Notes: generated from the sequence alone by a model not told the origin. A stretch of 64,000 bases of DNA from G963662905 sp963662905 (GCA_963662905.2 CAXXFD010000002.1:558001-622000); one strand, 5' to 3'; shown: positions 26,464 to 35,978, counted from the first letter of the stretch. A program made the numbers and translations.

Positions 26464-26751
26464 ATGCAAAAAGAACAAAGAAGAGCAGAGATGAAAGCGC
26501 TGGTGGATCAATGGCATACCAGTGGCCAAAGCAAAAGATCCTTTGCCGAATCGCACAAAATCGGCTATCACACTTTCCTTTATTGGTATCATAAATTTAA
26601 ACAGGAAGAAAGCTTGCCTGATGACCATGGGTTCATTGAGCTTTCCGGAATTCCAGCTGCAGGGGTCAATATCCGTTATCCCAATGGTATCGAGCTCAGC
26701 TTGCCGGGCAATGTGCCCTTGTCCTATCTCAAATCGCTCACCGGCCAATAA
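26464..26751 (+). CDS. tnpA: IS66 accessory protein TnpA (copy D)
   Basis: Helix-turn-helix protein of about 95 residues, IS66 Orf1 type, with KIGYHTF and KFKQEE like copy A. ATG at 26464 chosen; one-base overlap with tnpB. Confidence 0.9.
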   Translation: MQKEQRRAEMKALVDQWHTSGQSKRSFAESHKIGYHTFLYWYHKFKQEESLPDDHGFIELSGIPAAGVNIRYPNGIELSLPGNVPLSYLKSLTGQ

Positions 26752-27116
26752 TGTTCAGCTTAACTGCCAGCCGCTATTACCTGTACCGCCAGCCCACCGA
26801 TATGCGCAAGAGCTTTGACGGGCTTTATGGCATTGTGCGCAACAAACTGGACAAAAACCCGATGAGCGGTGATGTTTTCCTGTTCATCAACAAAAAGCGC
26901 GACCGCATAAAATTATTGCGCTGGGAAAGCGGAGGTTTTGTGCTGTTCTATAAAAGGCTCGAAAAAGGCACTTTTCACCTGCCGGACACATCTGCTGTGC
27001 ACGCCTCCCACCAGCTGATCGACTACCCTGAACTTGTAATGATAATCAATGGTATTTCCATGAAAAATGCAAGGAAATACCCACGTTTTTTCCCACATGA
27101 AAATGTTGGTAAATAG
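26751..27116 (+). CDS. tnpB: IS66 accessory protein TnpB (copy D)
   Basis: 121-residue IS66 Orf2 protein identical to copies A-C, with signature RQPTDMRKSFDGLYGI. It sits between tnpA (one-base overlap) and tnpC. Confidence 0.95.
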   Translation: MFSLTASRYYLYRQPTDMRKSFDGLYGIVRNKLDKNPMSGDVFLFINKKRDRIKLLRWESGGFVLFYKRLEKGTFHLPDTSAVHASHQLIDYPELVMIINGISMKNARKYPRFFPHENVGK

Positions 27117-27163
27117 CACTTAAAATATAGTCAGACAAGAGGTTACTTCCGTATCTTTGCCTC

Positions 27164-28618
27164 ATGGCAAGTCAGGAAAATATAACTATATCAAAAGCGG
27201 AATATGATGCAATGCAACAGAAGATATTCCTGCTTCAGCATGAACTTGTCCAGTTGAGGCGTGCGATCTATGGAGCCAAAAGCGAACGGCATATCGCAGC
27301 AGACCCCAACCAGGGCGTGCTCTTCGACGTGCCTGCACAGGAGAAAGAACCGGAAAAGGAGCAGATCAGCTATACGCGCAATAAAAAGCAGTCCAAAAAA
27401 CAGCCCGTGCGCTTAGAACTGCCCGCCCACCTGCCGCGCCATGAAATTATCATCGAACCCCAAAACCTGCCCGAAGGCGCCCATAGGGTCAACGTAAAAA
27501 TCACCGAAGTACTTGATTATGTGCCCGGTACTTTTCGTGTGATCCGTTATATACGCCCTTACTATGCCGTAGCAGGCCAGGACGAAAGCACCCAAATGAT
27601 CTGCGCAGAACTGCCTTCACGCGCCTTGCCCAAAAGCAATGCCTCAGAAGGCCTGATCTCTTATGTGACTGTCAGCAAATTTGTTGACCACCTGCCTTTC
27701 TACCGCCTTGTCAAGATGTTCAAGCGCCTGGGGATCGAAATAGCCGAATCAACAATAAACGGTTGGTTTAGCGGGGTTTGCAGATTGCTTGAACCGCTTT
27801 ACGATGCCCTGAAAAAAGAAATCATGAGGACCGATTACCTGATGGCAGACGAAACGCCCATAAAGGTATTGACCAAAGACAAGCCCGGGGCATCGCACAA
27901 AGGGTATCATTGGGTTTATTACGACCCGCTTAAAAAACTGGCCCTGTTCGATTACCGGAAAGGCCGCGGACGGGAAGGCCCGGATGAGATGCTGGAAAAC
28001 TATAGTGGATATTTGCAAACCGATGGCTACACAGCTTACGACAACCTAAAAAACAAAGCCGAAATCACCCAATTGGCCTGCATGGCGCATGCACGCAGGT
28101 ATTTTGAGAAAGCCAAGGACAATGATGCTGCACGCAGTGAATATGCGCTGGGGCAGATAAGAAAACTGTATGCCATTGAACGTCAGGCAAGTGAGCAAGA
28201 ACTGCAGCCGGAGGAGGTCAAAGCATTGCGGCAAAAGGAATCACTGCCCATATTGAACGAAATGGAAAGCTGGCTTAAGGAAGAAGTTTATAAAGTAGCG
28301 CCCAAAAGCGCAATCGGCAAAGCCATAGCTTACAGCCTGAAATTATGGGGGCGCCTGATCCGTTATATTGAAGACGGAAGGCTGCGCATTGACAACAACC
28401 TGGTTGAAAACAGCATCAGGCCGGTAGCAATAGGCCGCAAGAATTACCTGTTTGCCGGTTCGCACAATGCAGCCCAGCACGCGGCTATGATCTACTCCTT
28501 TTTTGCCAGCTGCAAAATCCAAAACGTAGAACCCTTTGAGTGGCTCAAGCAAACATTAGGAAAAATCCAGGAACACCCAGCCAACCAGCTCCACCAACTT
28601 CTGCCCGGACAGCTTTAA
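27164..28618 (+). CDS. tnpC: IS66 family transposase TnpC (copy D)
   Basis: Full-length 484-residue IS66 transposase, all catalytic regions present. The intact gene set and perfect target duplication make copy D the most recent insertion of the family in this window. A TATCTTTG box lies 4 bases before the start codon. Confidence 0.95.
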   Translation: MASQENITISKAEYDAMQQKIFLLQHELVQLRRAIYGAKSERHIAADPNQGVLFDVPAQEKEPEKEQISYTRNKKQSKKQPVRLELPAHLPRHEIIIEPQNLPEGAHRVNVKITEVLDYVPGTFRVIRYIRPYYAVAGQDESTQMICAELPSRALPKSNASEGLISYVTVSKFVDHLPFYRLVKMFKRLGIEIAESTINGWFSGVCRLLEPLYDALKKEIMRTDYLMADETPIKVLTKDKPGASHKGYHWVYYDPLKKLALFDYRKGRGREGPDEMLENYSGYLQTDGYTAYDNLKNKAEITQLACMAHARRYFEKAKDNDAARSEYALGQIRKLYAIERQASEQELQPEEVKALRQKESLPILNEMESWLKEEVYKVAPKSAIGKAIAYSLKLWGRLIRYIEDGRLRIDNNLVENSIRPVAIGRKNYLFAGSHNAAQHAAMIYSFFASCKIQNVEPFEWLKQTLGKIQEHPANQLHQLLPGQL

Positions 28619-28680
28619 AACATTATCCGGTTATATGCAAGATGCTGTTCGCTGTAGGCTTACGTTCGCTGTAGGCTTAC

Positions 28681-28753
28681 TTTTTGTCGGAATTGCCACA
28701 TCCTGGATCAGGGTACTGCCAATTTTAATTTGCTGTTCGAATCTTTTTCTCAT
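28681..28753 (-). pseudogene. 5' remnant of an ISNCY-type transposase gene
   Basis: ATG on the minus strand followed by MRKRFEQQIKIGSTLIQDV and AIPTK, which resembles the conserved start of ISNCY-family transposases of Bacteroidota as I remember them. The frame is cut after 24 codons by the end of IS66 copy C, and no remainder is visible on the other side. Bases 28754-29050 hold nothing I recognise. Confidence 0.4.
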
Positions 28754-29053
28754 ATCTTTCCGTGTTTTGATGCCTGAGGCGCAATAAACGAATCTCAAAC
28801 AGTTAAAGCATACAATATCAGCAAAATAACTATTCTACACAAGAAAATACCACGAAAGATTCAACAAAATTATTAACAGTAAATTACTGATAAACAAAAT
28901 GATATGAGTATTCTGGCAGGGACTAAATACCTATCAAAATTTAGAGAACTAATCCGGGACAAACTTTCCAAAGTTTCAAACTTTAGAAAATTTAACCTCC
29001 CATACTACCTCAATTTTGATTACCCACAAAAAACCGAGTAGAACCTTATAAAA

Positions 29054-29091
29054 AAAAGACCTTCAAGTTTTTGAAAGCTTGAAGGTCTTTT
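29054..29091 (-). terminator. Terminator of the tail-fibre-like gene
   Basis: Perfect 14-bp stem AAAAGACCTTCAAG / CTTGAAGGTCTTTT with a 10-base loop, 25 bases beyond the stop codon at 29117, with T-run in the minus direction. Confidence 0.85.
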
Positions 29092-29116
29092 AATCTATAA
29101 AAATCTCTTATTCCAA

Positions 29117-31759
29117 TTATTGATGCTTCGCCTCTATTGCCTCAATACGCATGAGCAAGTCTTCAATAAGCAATTGTTGTTGTTCAATTTTCTGTTGCTG
29201 CTCAGCAATTATTGCTTGTTGTTCCTGAACGGCCTTTATTACCGGCATTATAAAATCGGTATATCTCAGGCTGTACACCTCATTGCTGTTTCGGGGCACT
29301 TCAATTCCCGGAAAATCAAAACCCGATTCTTTTGCTGCCTTTTCGACATCCTGAGCCAGCAGGCCAATGAAACGCACATCTTCCATTCCACTATGATCCA
29401 TCATTTGCATCACACTATCTGGCGTCCCCCAGATTTCATGCAGCAATTCAGGCTTTTCAACATAAGTTACCGGCTTTAGCTTCAGGATAAAATCCAAACC
29501 CGAAACATCCTCTTTTACCTGAGTTTTAAAACGTTCATCAGAATATGTTGTAATACCCGAAACCTGTGCGCGGATCTGCTGCACCTGTGTATTGCCCAAT
29601 ATTACCTGATTATTTCCGGTACACTGAGCACCACTGATGAGACTGCCCAGCATAGTTACATTCGTACGCCCTACATTCAATTTTGTATGATATCCCAAAA
29701 ATGTAGAATAATAATAATTAACATCATTTGGGTCATAACCGGCCTGTATACCCACAGCCACATTACCTTGCCCTAAAACATTGTTTTGAAGAGCATATGC
29801 CCCAATACCCACATTCTCGATTGCAGTACTGCCCTCAAGGGCCTTGCACCCTATTGCCAAATTGAAATCACCAGAGGTATTGTTATGTAATGCATTAGTA
29901 CCCAATGCAATATTTTGCCAACCATTTGTATTGTAATAAAGCGAATTTAACCCAACAGCAATATTCTCACCTCCAGATGTGTTATTATATAACGCGCGTT
30001 CACCTGATGCAAAATTATGTCCTCCATTAATATTCTTATTCAATGCATCTGTTCCAATAGCAATATTTGAACTTCCTTCAGTATTTGAATAAAGTGCAGA
30101 ATATCCATAGGCTACATTATAGTTTCCGGAAGTATTATTATATAATGCTTTGAATCCTGTACCAATATTATAGTAACCTGTTGTATTATTATACATAGCA
30201 GAAAGGCCATTAGAAATATTGCAATACCCGGTAGTGTTATACTTCATCGAATAAGGGCCAATAGCAATATTATTACTTCCTTCGGTGTTGTGATATAATG
30301 CATCAACACCTAGCCCAATATTATAACCACCACTTATATTATCCAAAAGCGCAAACTGCCCTATCGCGAGGTTTCCAATGCCCTCTGTATTAGAAAAAAG
30401 CGCTTTGCGTCCTATCGCAACATTGGTTCCCCCGCTTGTATTTGAAGCCAATGCACAATAACCCATAGCTACAGAGAAAGATCCAATTGTATTTGAGCAA
30501 AGTGTTTGATATCCAACTGCAACATTTTTATTCCCACTCAAACTTGATTTCCCACTCTGATACCCTATGAAGGTATTATCACCCTCTGCAATATTAACAT
30601 TTAACCCAGATTCATATCCAATAAATAATGAATTATTGTTGCTCATATTTTCCAATGCAGAACCCCTCATCATCCATTTTTCGCTGCCGCCAACATCAAA
30701 ACGGATAATATCCTCATCATCGCTTTCTTCCACTTGTATTTTTGTGTCCCCATCTGCATCTGCGATCATAGCAGCAGTCGGAAGCTTAGTAAAACCTCCA
30801 TCACTAAGGTAAATTGTATCATTACTTATGCTAAGAACCTGTATTTCATTGCTTATGGAGCCATCAACCTCCACACTGAGTTTATTGTTCCAGTAACTGG
30901 TATCTGTTCCGGTAATTCCGGCAGCAACAGAAGCAGTATAGACCGGATCCACTTCCTCAGTAATAAAACCACTTACATCAGGGATATCCCCACGGATCTG
31001 TGCGGCAGTGTCCATGATGGCCTGGGTGTTCATACCAATGCCTGTAATGTCCTGATCACCTGTATTGATACCCGAAAGGTTGCCCAAATTAGTTATATCC
31101 GCTGCTGTGATATTCGCAGCTTCACTCGCAGTATAAACCGGATCAACTTCCGTAGTGATAAAACCATTAACATCAGGAATATCGGCACGGATCTGTGCGG
31201 CTGTATCCTGTATGGCCAGGGTATTTTCAGCTATGCCGCCGATATCCTGATCGCCTGTATTGACTCCGCTCAAATTATCCAAATTTACGATATCGTCCTG
31301 GGTAACATCCGCTGCCGGGCTTGTCAAAAATACCGGATCGCTTTCATTGGCAACACTTTCCGCTTCTTTTGCATGCAGTGCATAAGGAACGCTCAGCAAC
31401 TGGCTGATGCCGGTGATGGTATAATTTGTACCGCCTTCGGGATCGGTCTCTGTTTTTAGAAAATACGGCCCTTCTGCCCAGTTAATTGCTGAAAAAGTTC
31501 CGCTCAGCACATCGCCCATACCAATTTCTATGCTCAAAAGTCCATTTTTATTGGTTAGCACAGATTGCGTTTCCACATAAACCGCCGTACCACTTGCCGA
31601 TCCCTGCAAAATACTAATTTGCATATTTATCGTCGCATCCGTGATCAGGTTCCCATTGATATCACGCACAACGGCCTGATAGGACATTTTTTCCGGTGAC
31701 TGGGCAAAAAGGCTGTAAGCCATTAATATTGCAAATAAAAATATAGATATACGTTTCAT
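29117..31759 (-). CDS. Tail-fibre-like surface protein with YadA-type head repeats and S74 chaperone domain
   Basis: 880 residues. Signal peptide about 1-19 (IFLFAILMAYSLFAQ). Then a beta-rich domain (YQAVVRDINGNLITD), DITNLGNLSGINTGDQDI repeats (about 150-260), and a long run of 14-residue repeats of type NVAIGxxALxxNTxG (about 385-690), the pattern of trimeric autotransporter heads. The C terminus has TYSDERFKTQVKEDVSGLDF, KLKPVTY and a coiled coil (QEQQAIIAEQQQKIEQQQLL), a peptidase S74/intramolecular chaperone domain that cuts itself off after helping a trimeric fibre fold. It is likely an extracellular trimeric fibre. The upstream T9SS gene ends 12 bases away, so they form an operon. Confidence 0.83.
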   Translation of the reverse strand: MKRISIFLFAILMAYSLFAQSPEKMSYQAVVRDINGNLITDATINMQISILQGSASGTAVYVETQSVLTNKNGLLSIEIGMGDVLSGTFSAINWAEGPYFLKTETDPEGGTNYTITGISQLLSVPYALHAKEAESVANESDPVFLTSPAADVTQDDIVNLDNLSGVNTGDQDIGGIAENTLAIQDTAAQIRADIPDVNGFITTEVDPVYTASEAANITAADITNLGNLSGINTGDQDITGIGMNTQAIMDTAAQIRGDIPDVSGFITEEVDPVYTASVAAGITGTDTSYWNNKLSVEVDGSISNEIQVLSISNDTIYLSDGGFTKLPTAAMIADADGDTKIQVEESDDEDIIRFDVGGSEKWMMRGSALENMSNNNSLFIGYESGLNVNIAEGDNTFIGYQSGKSSLSGNKNVAVGYQTLCSNTIGSFSVAMGYCALASNTSGGTNVAIGRKALFSNTEGIGNLAIGQFALLDNISGGYNIGLGVDALYHNTEGSNNIAIGPYSMKYNTTGYCNISNGLSAMYNNTTGYYNIGTGFKALYNNTSGNYNVAYGYSALYSNTEGSSNIAIGTDALNKNINGGHNFASGERALYNNTSGGENIAVGLNSLYYNTNGWQNIALGTNALHNNTSGDFNLAIGCKALEGSTAIENVGIGAYALQNNVLGQGNVAVGIQAGYDPNDVNYYYSTFLGYHTKLNVGRTNVTMLGSLISGAQCTGNNQVILGNTQVQQIRAQVSGITTYSDERFKTQVKEDVSGLDFILKLKPVTYVEKPELLHEIWGTPDSVMQMMDHSGMEDVRFIGLLAQDVEKAAKESGFDFPGIEVPRNSNEVYSLRYTDFIMPVIKAVQEQQAIIAEQQQKIEQQQLLIEDLLMRIEAIEAKHQ

Positions 31760-31771
31760 AATTGAATCCCC

Positions 31772-32269
31772 CTAATTTTTAATGATTTTAAATGTTTTTA
31801 ATTCTTTACTGTGATCCACAACTTTTAAAAGATATGCACCCGCAGGCAATTGAGCCATGTTGATGGTGCTCTGCACTTTGGAAATACCGGCCTGCTGCAC
31901 ACATTGGCCGCTCAGGTTATAGAGCTTGTAGCTTAAAAGCCGGTTTTGGCAATCGCCAACATCCAGAACAAGGTATTTGCTTGCCGGATTGGGATAGGCT
32001 TTCAGCGATAGCGATATATCCGCAGCCTCATCCATTCCCGTAACTATGGAAATCTCGTAAGGCTGCTGCACCCCTTCGGACAAATAGGCATTTTTGGCCC
32101 AAAGGGTTTGATTGGCAATTTGCCCTACAGTATAAGAGCTTGTCCCTCCACTGCCCGATGCCTCGCCCCCCGTGGCATTGACAGATTGCTGAGCATGCAA
32201 ATCGAGCCGGCACAGGCCAGTGACCAGAAACAAGCTCAGTACAATTGTTGTAATTTTTCTTAATTTCAT
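31772..32269 (-). CDS. Small secreted protein with T9SS sorting domain
   Basis: 165 residues from the ATG at 32269, which follows AAGGAGGATTT, a strong ribosome-binding site. Signal peptide 1-26 (VLSLFLVTGLCRLDLHAQ). Middle: NATGGEASGSGGTSSYTVGQ, then VQQPYEIS, a frequent pattern in small Bacteroidota surface proteins. C-terminal about 75 residues are a T9SS sorting domain (LKAYPNPASKYLVLDV ... LPAGAYLLKVVD). It is encoded just upstream of the fibre gene and could help present it; no activity is known. Confidence 0.78.
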   Translation of the reverse strand: MKLRKITTIVLSLFLVTGLCRLDLHAQQSVNATGGEASGSGGTSSYTVGQIANQTLWAKNAYLSEGVQQPYEISIVTGMDEAADISLSLKAYPNPASKYLVLDVGDCQNRLLSYKLYNLSGQCVQQAGISKVQSTINMAQLPAGAYLLKVVDHSKELKTFKIIKN

Positions 32270-32282
32270 AAATCCTCCTTTT

Positions 32283-32480
32283 TTAGTGGTTAATATGTAT
32301 GTGCAATGACTTGCAAATCCGATGGTACAGATCAATGATGGAACAGCGCTTTTTTTGGCTTTGCATTTTTTGTTTATCCAAAAAATCCTTTTGCAACAAT
32401 GGATGCTTTTCCAAAGCATTGAGCAGCTTTTCCATTGCTTGTTTTTTAGCATTGCGCAGTGAATGATCTGAATTTTCCAT
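32283..32480 (-). CDS. Possible small basic protein upstream of the T9SS/fibre operon
   Basis: 65 codons from an ATG at 32480 (MENSDHSLRNAKKQAMEKLL...), ending 13 bases before the next gene. Predicted helical and charged with no signal peptide. No family recognised and no clear ribosome-binding site. Spacing and orientation support it; the composition alone does not. Confidence 0.35.
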   Translation of the reverse strand: MENSDHSLRNAKKQAMEKLLNALEKHPLLQKDFLDKQKMQSQKKRCSIIDLYHRICKSLHIHINH

Positions 32481-32722
32481 GACCACTAAATTAAGGCGCA
32501 ATATCGTGTAGGTCAATTTTTTAAACTCATAGAAATCTCATACCCCCAACAAAACCATCTCATAATTATCTCACTATTTGTGTTTCCTCAACAGAAACAC
32601 CTCTATAAAATACAGACTATAAATGGATTATACGGATACAGTAAAAAAGCAGGCATTTCTGCAAAAATATGTGGAGCAATGAGGTAAAGGAAGCTGCATT
32701 GGCAAAAAACCAGGTTTAGTGC

Positions 32723-32751
32723 TCATCGGACGGGTTTGAATCATCCGATGA
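32723..32751. repeat. REP-like hairpin 1 (degenerate)
   Basis: TCATCGGACG ... ATCATCCGATGA, an imperfect version of the CATCGGATGA/TCATCCGATG palindrome. It lies in the gene-free stretch 32481-33058, which otherwise shows nothing recognisable. Confidence 0.55.
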
Positions 32752-32980
32752 TCGAAGCCGGGCAGCTCAAAAAGAGCGCCAACAACATTAATAGCAAAAT
32801 TTTTACATAACGCCTGCATTTTTAAGCCAAAACGCAGGTCGATTCCCATAGGGGTTTTCGCGCTACCATCTCCGTACCATCGCGCTACCAAGTCGCTGCA
32901 AGAAATATCGGGCTTCCCACTTGCCCTAACGAAAATTGAGGCTTTTAAATGGTAAATATTCCATCAACCTATCATGCACT

Positions 32981-33013
32981 ACTCATCGGATGACTTTGCG
33001 TCATCCGATGAGT
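32981..33013. repeat. REP-like hairpin 2
   Basis: Perfect 13-bp stem ACTCATCGGATGA / TCATCCGATGAGT with loop CTTTGCG. It sits 22 bases before a TATCTTTG box (33035-33042) and 46 bases before the MFS start codon. Confidence 0.8.
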
Positions 33014-33058
33014 GGTTCTTCATCAACAGATTTCTATCTTTGCCGCAAAATTGCAGCG

Positions 33059-34243
33059 ATGCCGAAGAGCTATATGTCCAATATTCCCCGTTTGTACCTG
33101 ATAAAGATATCCAAATGGTTTATGCTTTTTATGCCCATTGTGGTATTGTTTTATGAAGAAAACGGTCTGGGCATGGCCGATGTGCTTTTATTGAAAGGCA
33201 TTTATTCGGTAGCCATTGTAATTTTCGAAATTCCTTCGGGTTATTTCGCCGATGTATGGGGGCGCAAAAGCACCATGATCATTGGCAGTATTATGGGCAC
33301 ACTGGGTTTTATTATCTATTCCCTTTCCGGAAGTTTTATGGGTTTTCTGGCAGCCGAGCTGATGCTGGGCATTGGCCAAAGTTTTATTTCCGGTTCCGAC
33401 TCCGCCCTGCTCTATGATTCCCTTTTGCTCGAAAAACGCCAGAAAGAATATGTAAAACTGGAAGGCCGCGTAATTTCCATCGGGAATTTTGCCGAAACCA
33501 TTGCAGCTGTAGCCGGAGGTTTTTTGGCAGAAATCAGCTTGCGCACGCCTTTTATTGCACAGATTTTTATTGCTGCACTGGCTGTTCCGGCTGCCATAAC
33601 ATTATTGGAGCCTGCTTCTGAGCATAAACGCAAAGGAACATTCAAAGAAATCCTCCATATTGTTAAATCCTCCCTTTTTACGGACAAACTCCTGAAAAGG
33701 ACAATTTTCTTTTCATCGATTATCGGCACTTCCACATTAACATTTGCCTGGTTTATACAGCCTTATCTGGAGCAATTGGGCTTCTCCCCTTCTCGCATCG
33801 GACTGATCTGGGCAGCTTTAAACCTCACAGTGGCAATTGTAACGCTCTATGCTTATAAAATTGAAAAAGCATTGGGCAAAACCCGCACCATCATCTTGAT
33901 TGCGCTGCTTATTTCGGGCGGATATATTGCCGTTGGGCTAATCAATTCACTTTGGGCTTTGGCCTTTATGTTTTTGTTTTATATGATCCGCGGAATAGCA
34001 ACACCTGTTTTGAAAGACTACATCAATCAGTTGACCACATCCGAAGTACGGGCTACGGTTTTATCGGTGCGCAGCTTCATCATCCGCTTTATGTTTGCAC
34101 TTATCGGCCCGTTTTTGGGCTGGTATTCCGATAAATTCAGCTTGCAAAATGCTTTGTTGCTGGCCGGAGTGGTATTTTTAATTTTATCGGCTTATACCAT
34201 TACATTATGGTTGATGGCGGAGCGGAAAACAAAAAGCACCTAA
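33059..34243 (+). CDS. MFS family transporter
   Basis: 394 residues with about twelve hydrophobic helices. The loop between helices 2 and 3, IPSGYFADVWGRKSTMIIGS, is the major facilitator signature (G-x-x-x-D-x-x-G-R-K). The family exchanges small solutes or drugs using ion gradients; no substrate can be named. The start at 33059 is chosen because the longer frame upstream passes through the hairpin and promoter box. Stands alone between the fibre operon and the AraC-type regulator. Confidence 0.85.
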   Translation: MPKSYMSNIPRLYLIKISKWFMLFMPIVVLFYEENGLGMADVLLLKGIYSVAIVIFEIPSGYFADVWGRKSTMIIGSIMGTLGFIIYSLSGSFMGFLAAELMLGIGQSFISGSDSALLYDSLLLEKRQKEYVKLEGRVISIGNFAETIAAVAGGFLAEISLRTPFIAQIFIAALAVPAAITLLEPASEHKRKGTFKEILHIVKSSLFTDKLLKRTIFFSSIIGTSTLTFAWFIQPYLEQLGFSPSRIGLIWAALNLTVAIVTLYAYKIEKALGKTRTIILIALLISGGYIAVGLINSLWALAFMFLFYMIRGIATPVLKDYINQLTTSEVRATVLSVRSFIIRFMFALIGPFLGWYSDKFSLQNALLLAGVVFLILSAYTITLWLMAERKTKST

Positions 34244-34316
34244 TTGCACAATCTCTGCTCTGACTGCGCCAATTCATTTTTTCCGTATCTTTGAAGGAAA
34301 CAATTCAATAAGAGAA

Positions 34317-35978
34317 ATGCTTAAATACCCCATTCTGATCATTTTAATCTTATTAAGCCTGCAAAGTCCGGCTCAAAACTGGCAGGATTCCAGCAGCCTG
34401 TATCTCAACAGTATCAAAAACAACCTGCCCTCCACCGACTCCATTCAGTTTTTAACTGCAGAAAAAGCAGAACAATTTGCCCAAAAAAGCGGCAACGACA
34501 GCCTTTTATGTATGAGCTGGTATCTACGGGGCGTTTTGTATTACTACAAAGGGTATCATCAGGCGAGCAATTCTTATTATTTCAAAGCCTTGCACAGCCC
34601 TGAAGCAGTAAATGAGCCTAATTTGCAATACCGCTTGCTCAACAATATCGGCATCAATTATGATATGCTTGGCGAATACAACAAATCTCTTTCGTACTAC
34701 CAGAAGGCATTGGAAATTGAACAAAAAACCGAAAACACAGAAGGGATGGCACAGGTACGCATCAATATCGGACGGCTGTACCGTGTAACGAAAGATTATA
34801 AAAAAAGCCATAAGAACCTGATGCTGGCATTGGAATATTATAAAAAAAATCCCAACGACTATTATTTAGGGCTGATTTACCAAAACCTCAACAGCTTATA
34901 CATTGATAGTTTTAGCGATAAAAATGAAATAACATCCTCATTTAAGCAAGCACTGTATTTTTACGAAAAAATCGGGTATTCCAGGGGTTTAACAGAACTT
35001 TTCCACAATCAGGGAGATTATTTTCGTAATACCGGACAGATCGACAGCGTATATATTTACATAGAAAAAGCACTGAATTTCAACGAAAAGCACAAAACAC
35101 ATGATAATAACGCCCAACTCCTGCTTGATCTGGCAAATTTGCATTACAATAAAGGAGCATTAATAAAGGCTCTTCAGTATGCTCACGAAAGCTATCAAAG
35201 CGCAGAGGAAAAAAAGCAAATCCATCAACAAATCAATGCGCTACAAAAGATTGCAGAAATCGGACTGAAAAATAATGATACACGTACTGTTTTTGATGCA
35301 CTCAGCAGAATTAACATTTTACAGGATTCCCTTTTTCGGGAAGATAAAACGCAAGCTTTTGCGGAGATGAGTATTTTATACGATGTAAAAGAAAAAAACA
35401 ACAAAATTGAAAAACAAGAACTGGTAATCAAAAACCAAAGGATCAGGGAGTCTTTATTGTGGCTTGTCAGCATTTTTCTCGGCATTTCTTTGATTTCCGT
35501 ATTGCTCTTCCTCCGTTTCCGTCATAACAAACTCAGGCAACTCTACCAAAAAAACATTGAACTTTTGGAAGAGCATGAAAAGAACCTTCATTACAGGCTA
35601 AGCGACAATATCACAACCATCATCAAAGAAGGTCAATCCGAAGAAGAAAACCTTTTTAACCGCTTACAAAGCATATTGGAGGAAGAAAAATTATTCACAA
35701 ACAGCCGACTGCAAATCAACGATTTAGCCGAAAGACTGTCCAGCAACCAGAAATACATTTCACGTACTATCAACCAAAACTTCGGAAGCAATTTTAACGA
35801 CTACCTCAACTCCTACCGCGTGGATGAAGCCAAAAAACTCATATTAGCACACAAACACCTTTCTGTTGACCAGATCATGCACAATTGCGGGTTCCGTTCG
35901 CGCTCAACTTTTGCAGCAGCTTTTAAAAAATTCAGCGGCATGACCCCCGGAGAATTCCGCAAAATAGCGGATGAATAA
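34317..35978 (+). CDS. TPR-containing, membrane-anchored AraC-family regulator (module 1)
   Basis: 553 residues. Signal-like hydrophobic start (1-18), then tetratricopeptide repeats about 50-330 (LNNIGINYDMLGEYNKSLSY, INIGRLYRVTKDYKKS), one membrane helix about 381-400 (LLWLVSIFLGISLISVLLFL), and a C-terminal AraC-type double helix-turn-helix about 450-553 (LAERLSSNQKYISRTINQNF; IMHNCGFRSRSTFAAAFKKFSGMTPGEF). The TPR part is outside the cytoplasm and the DNA-binding part inside, a sensor-regulator layout common in Bacteroidota. TATCTTTG at 34286 is its likely promoter box. The T9SS gene downstream carries 21-bp-spaced repeats that fit an AraC-type site. Confidence 0.87.
   Translation: MLKYPILIILILLSLQSPAQNWQDSSSLYLNSIKNNLPSTDSIQFLTAEKAEQFAQKSGNDSLLCMSWYLRGVLYYYKGYHQASNSYYFKALHSPEAVNEPNLQYRLLNNIGINYDMLGEYNKSLSYYQKALEIEQKTENTEGMAQVRINIGRLYRVTKDYKKSHKNLMLALEYYKKNPNDYYLGLIYQNLNSLYIDSFSDKNEITSSFKQALYFYEKIGYSRGLTELFHNQGDYFRNTGQIDSVYIYIEKALNFNEKHKTHDNNAQLLLDLANLHYNKGALIKALQYAHESYQSAEEKKQIHQQINALQKIAEIGLKNNDTRTVFDALSRINILQDSLFREDKTQAFAEMSILYDVKEKNNKIEKQELVIKNQRIRESLLWLVSIFLGISLISVLLFLRFRHNKLRQLYQKNIELLEEHEKNLHYRLSDNITTIIKEGQSEEENLFNRLQSILEEEKLFTNSRLQINDLAERLSSNQKYISRTINQNFGSNFNDYLNSYRVDEAKKLILAHKHLSVDQIMHNCGFRSRSTFAAAFKKFSGMTPGEFRKIADE

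Larger units (their letters stand above)
26395..28663 (+). mobile_element. IS66-family insertion sequence, copy D (complete, 2,269 bp)
   Basis: Complete copy with both imperfect inverted repeats (GTAAGCCTTCAGCAAAAGGC and GTAAGCCTACAGCGAACAGC). It lies in the 3' terminal repeat of copy C, nine bases from its end. Its tnpA matches copy A. Confidence 0.95.
26387..28671 (+). other. 8-bp target-site duplication around IS66 copy D
   Basis: GTTCGCTG occurs at 26387-26394 immediately before copy D and again at 28664-28671 immediately after it. Eight bases is the IS66 rule, and the sequence belongs to the terminal repeat of copy C, proving that D inserted into C. Confidence 0.93.
24135..28680 (+). 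mobile_element. IS66-family insertion sequence, copy C (interrupted by copy D)
   Basis: Copy C spans 24135-26394 and, after copy D, its last nine bases TAGGCTTAC at 28672-28680; together 2,269 bp, exactly the length of copies A and D. All three genes are intact. The outer flanks are GATGTTCG and TTTTTGTC, not a duplication, so adjacent DNA has been deleted or exchanged. Copies C and D are inverted relative to copies A and B. Confidence 0.92.
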
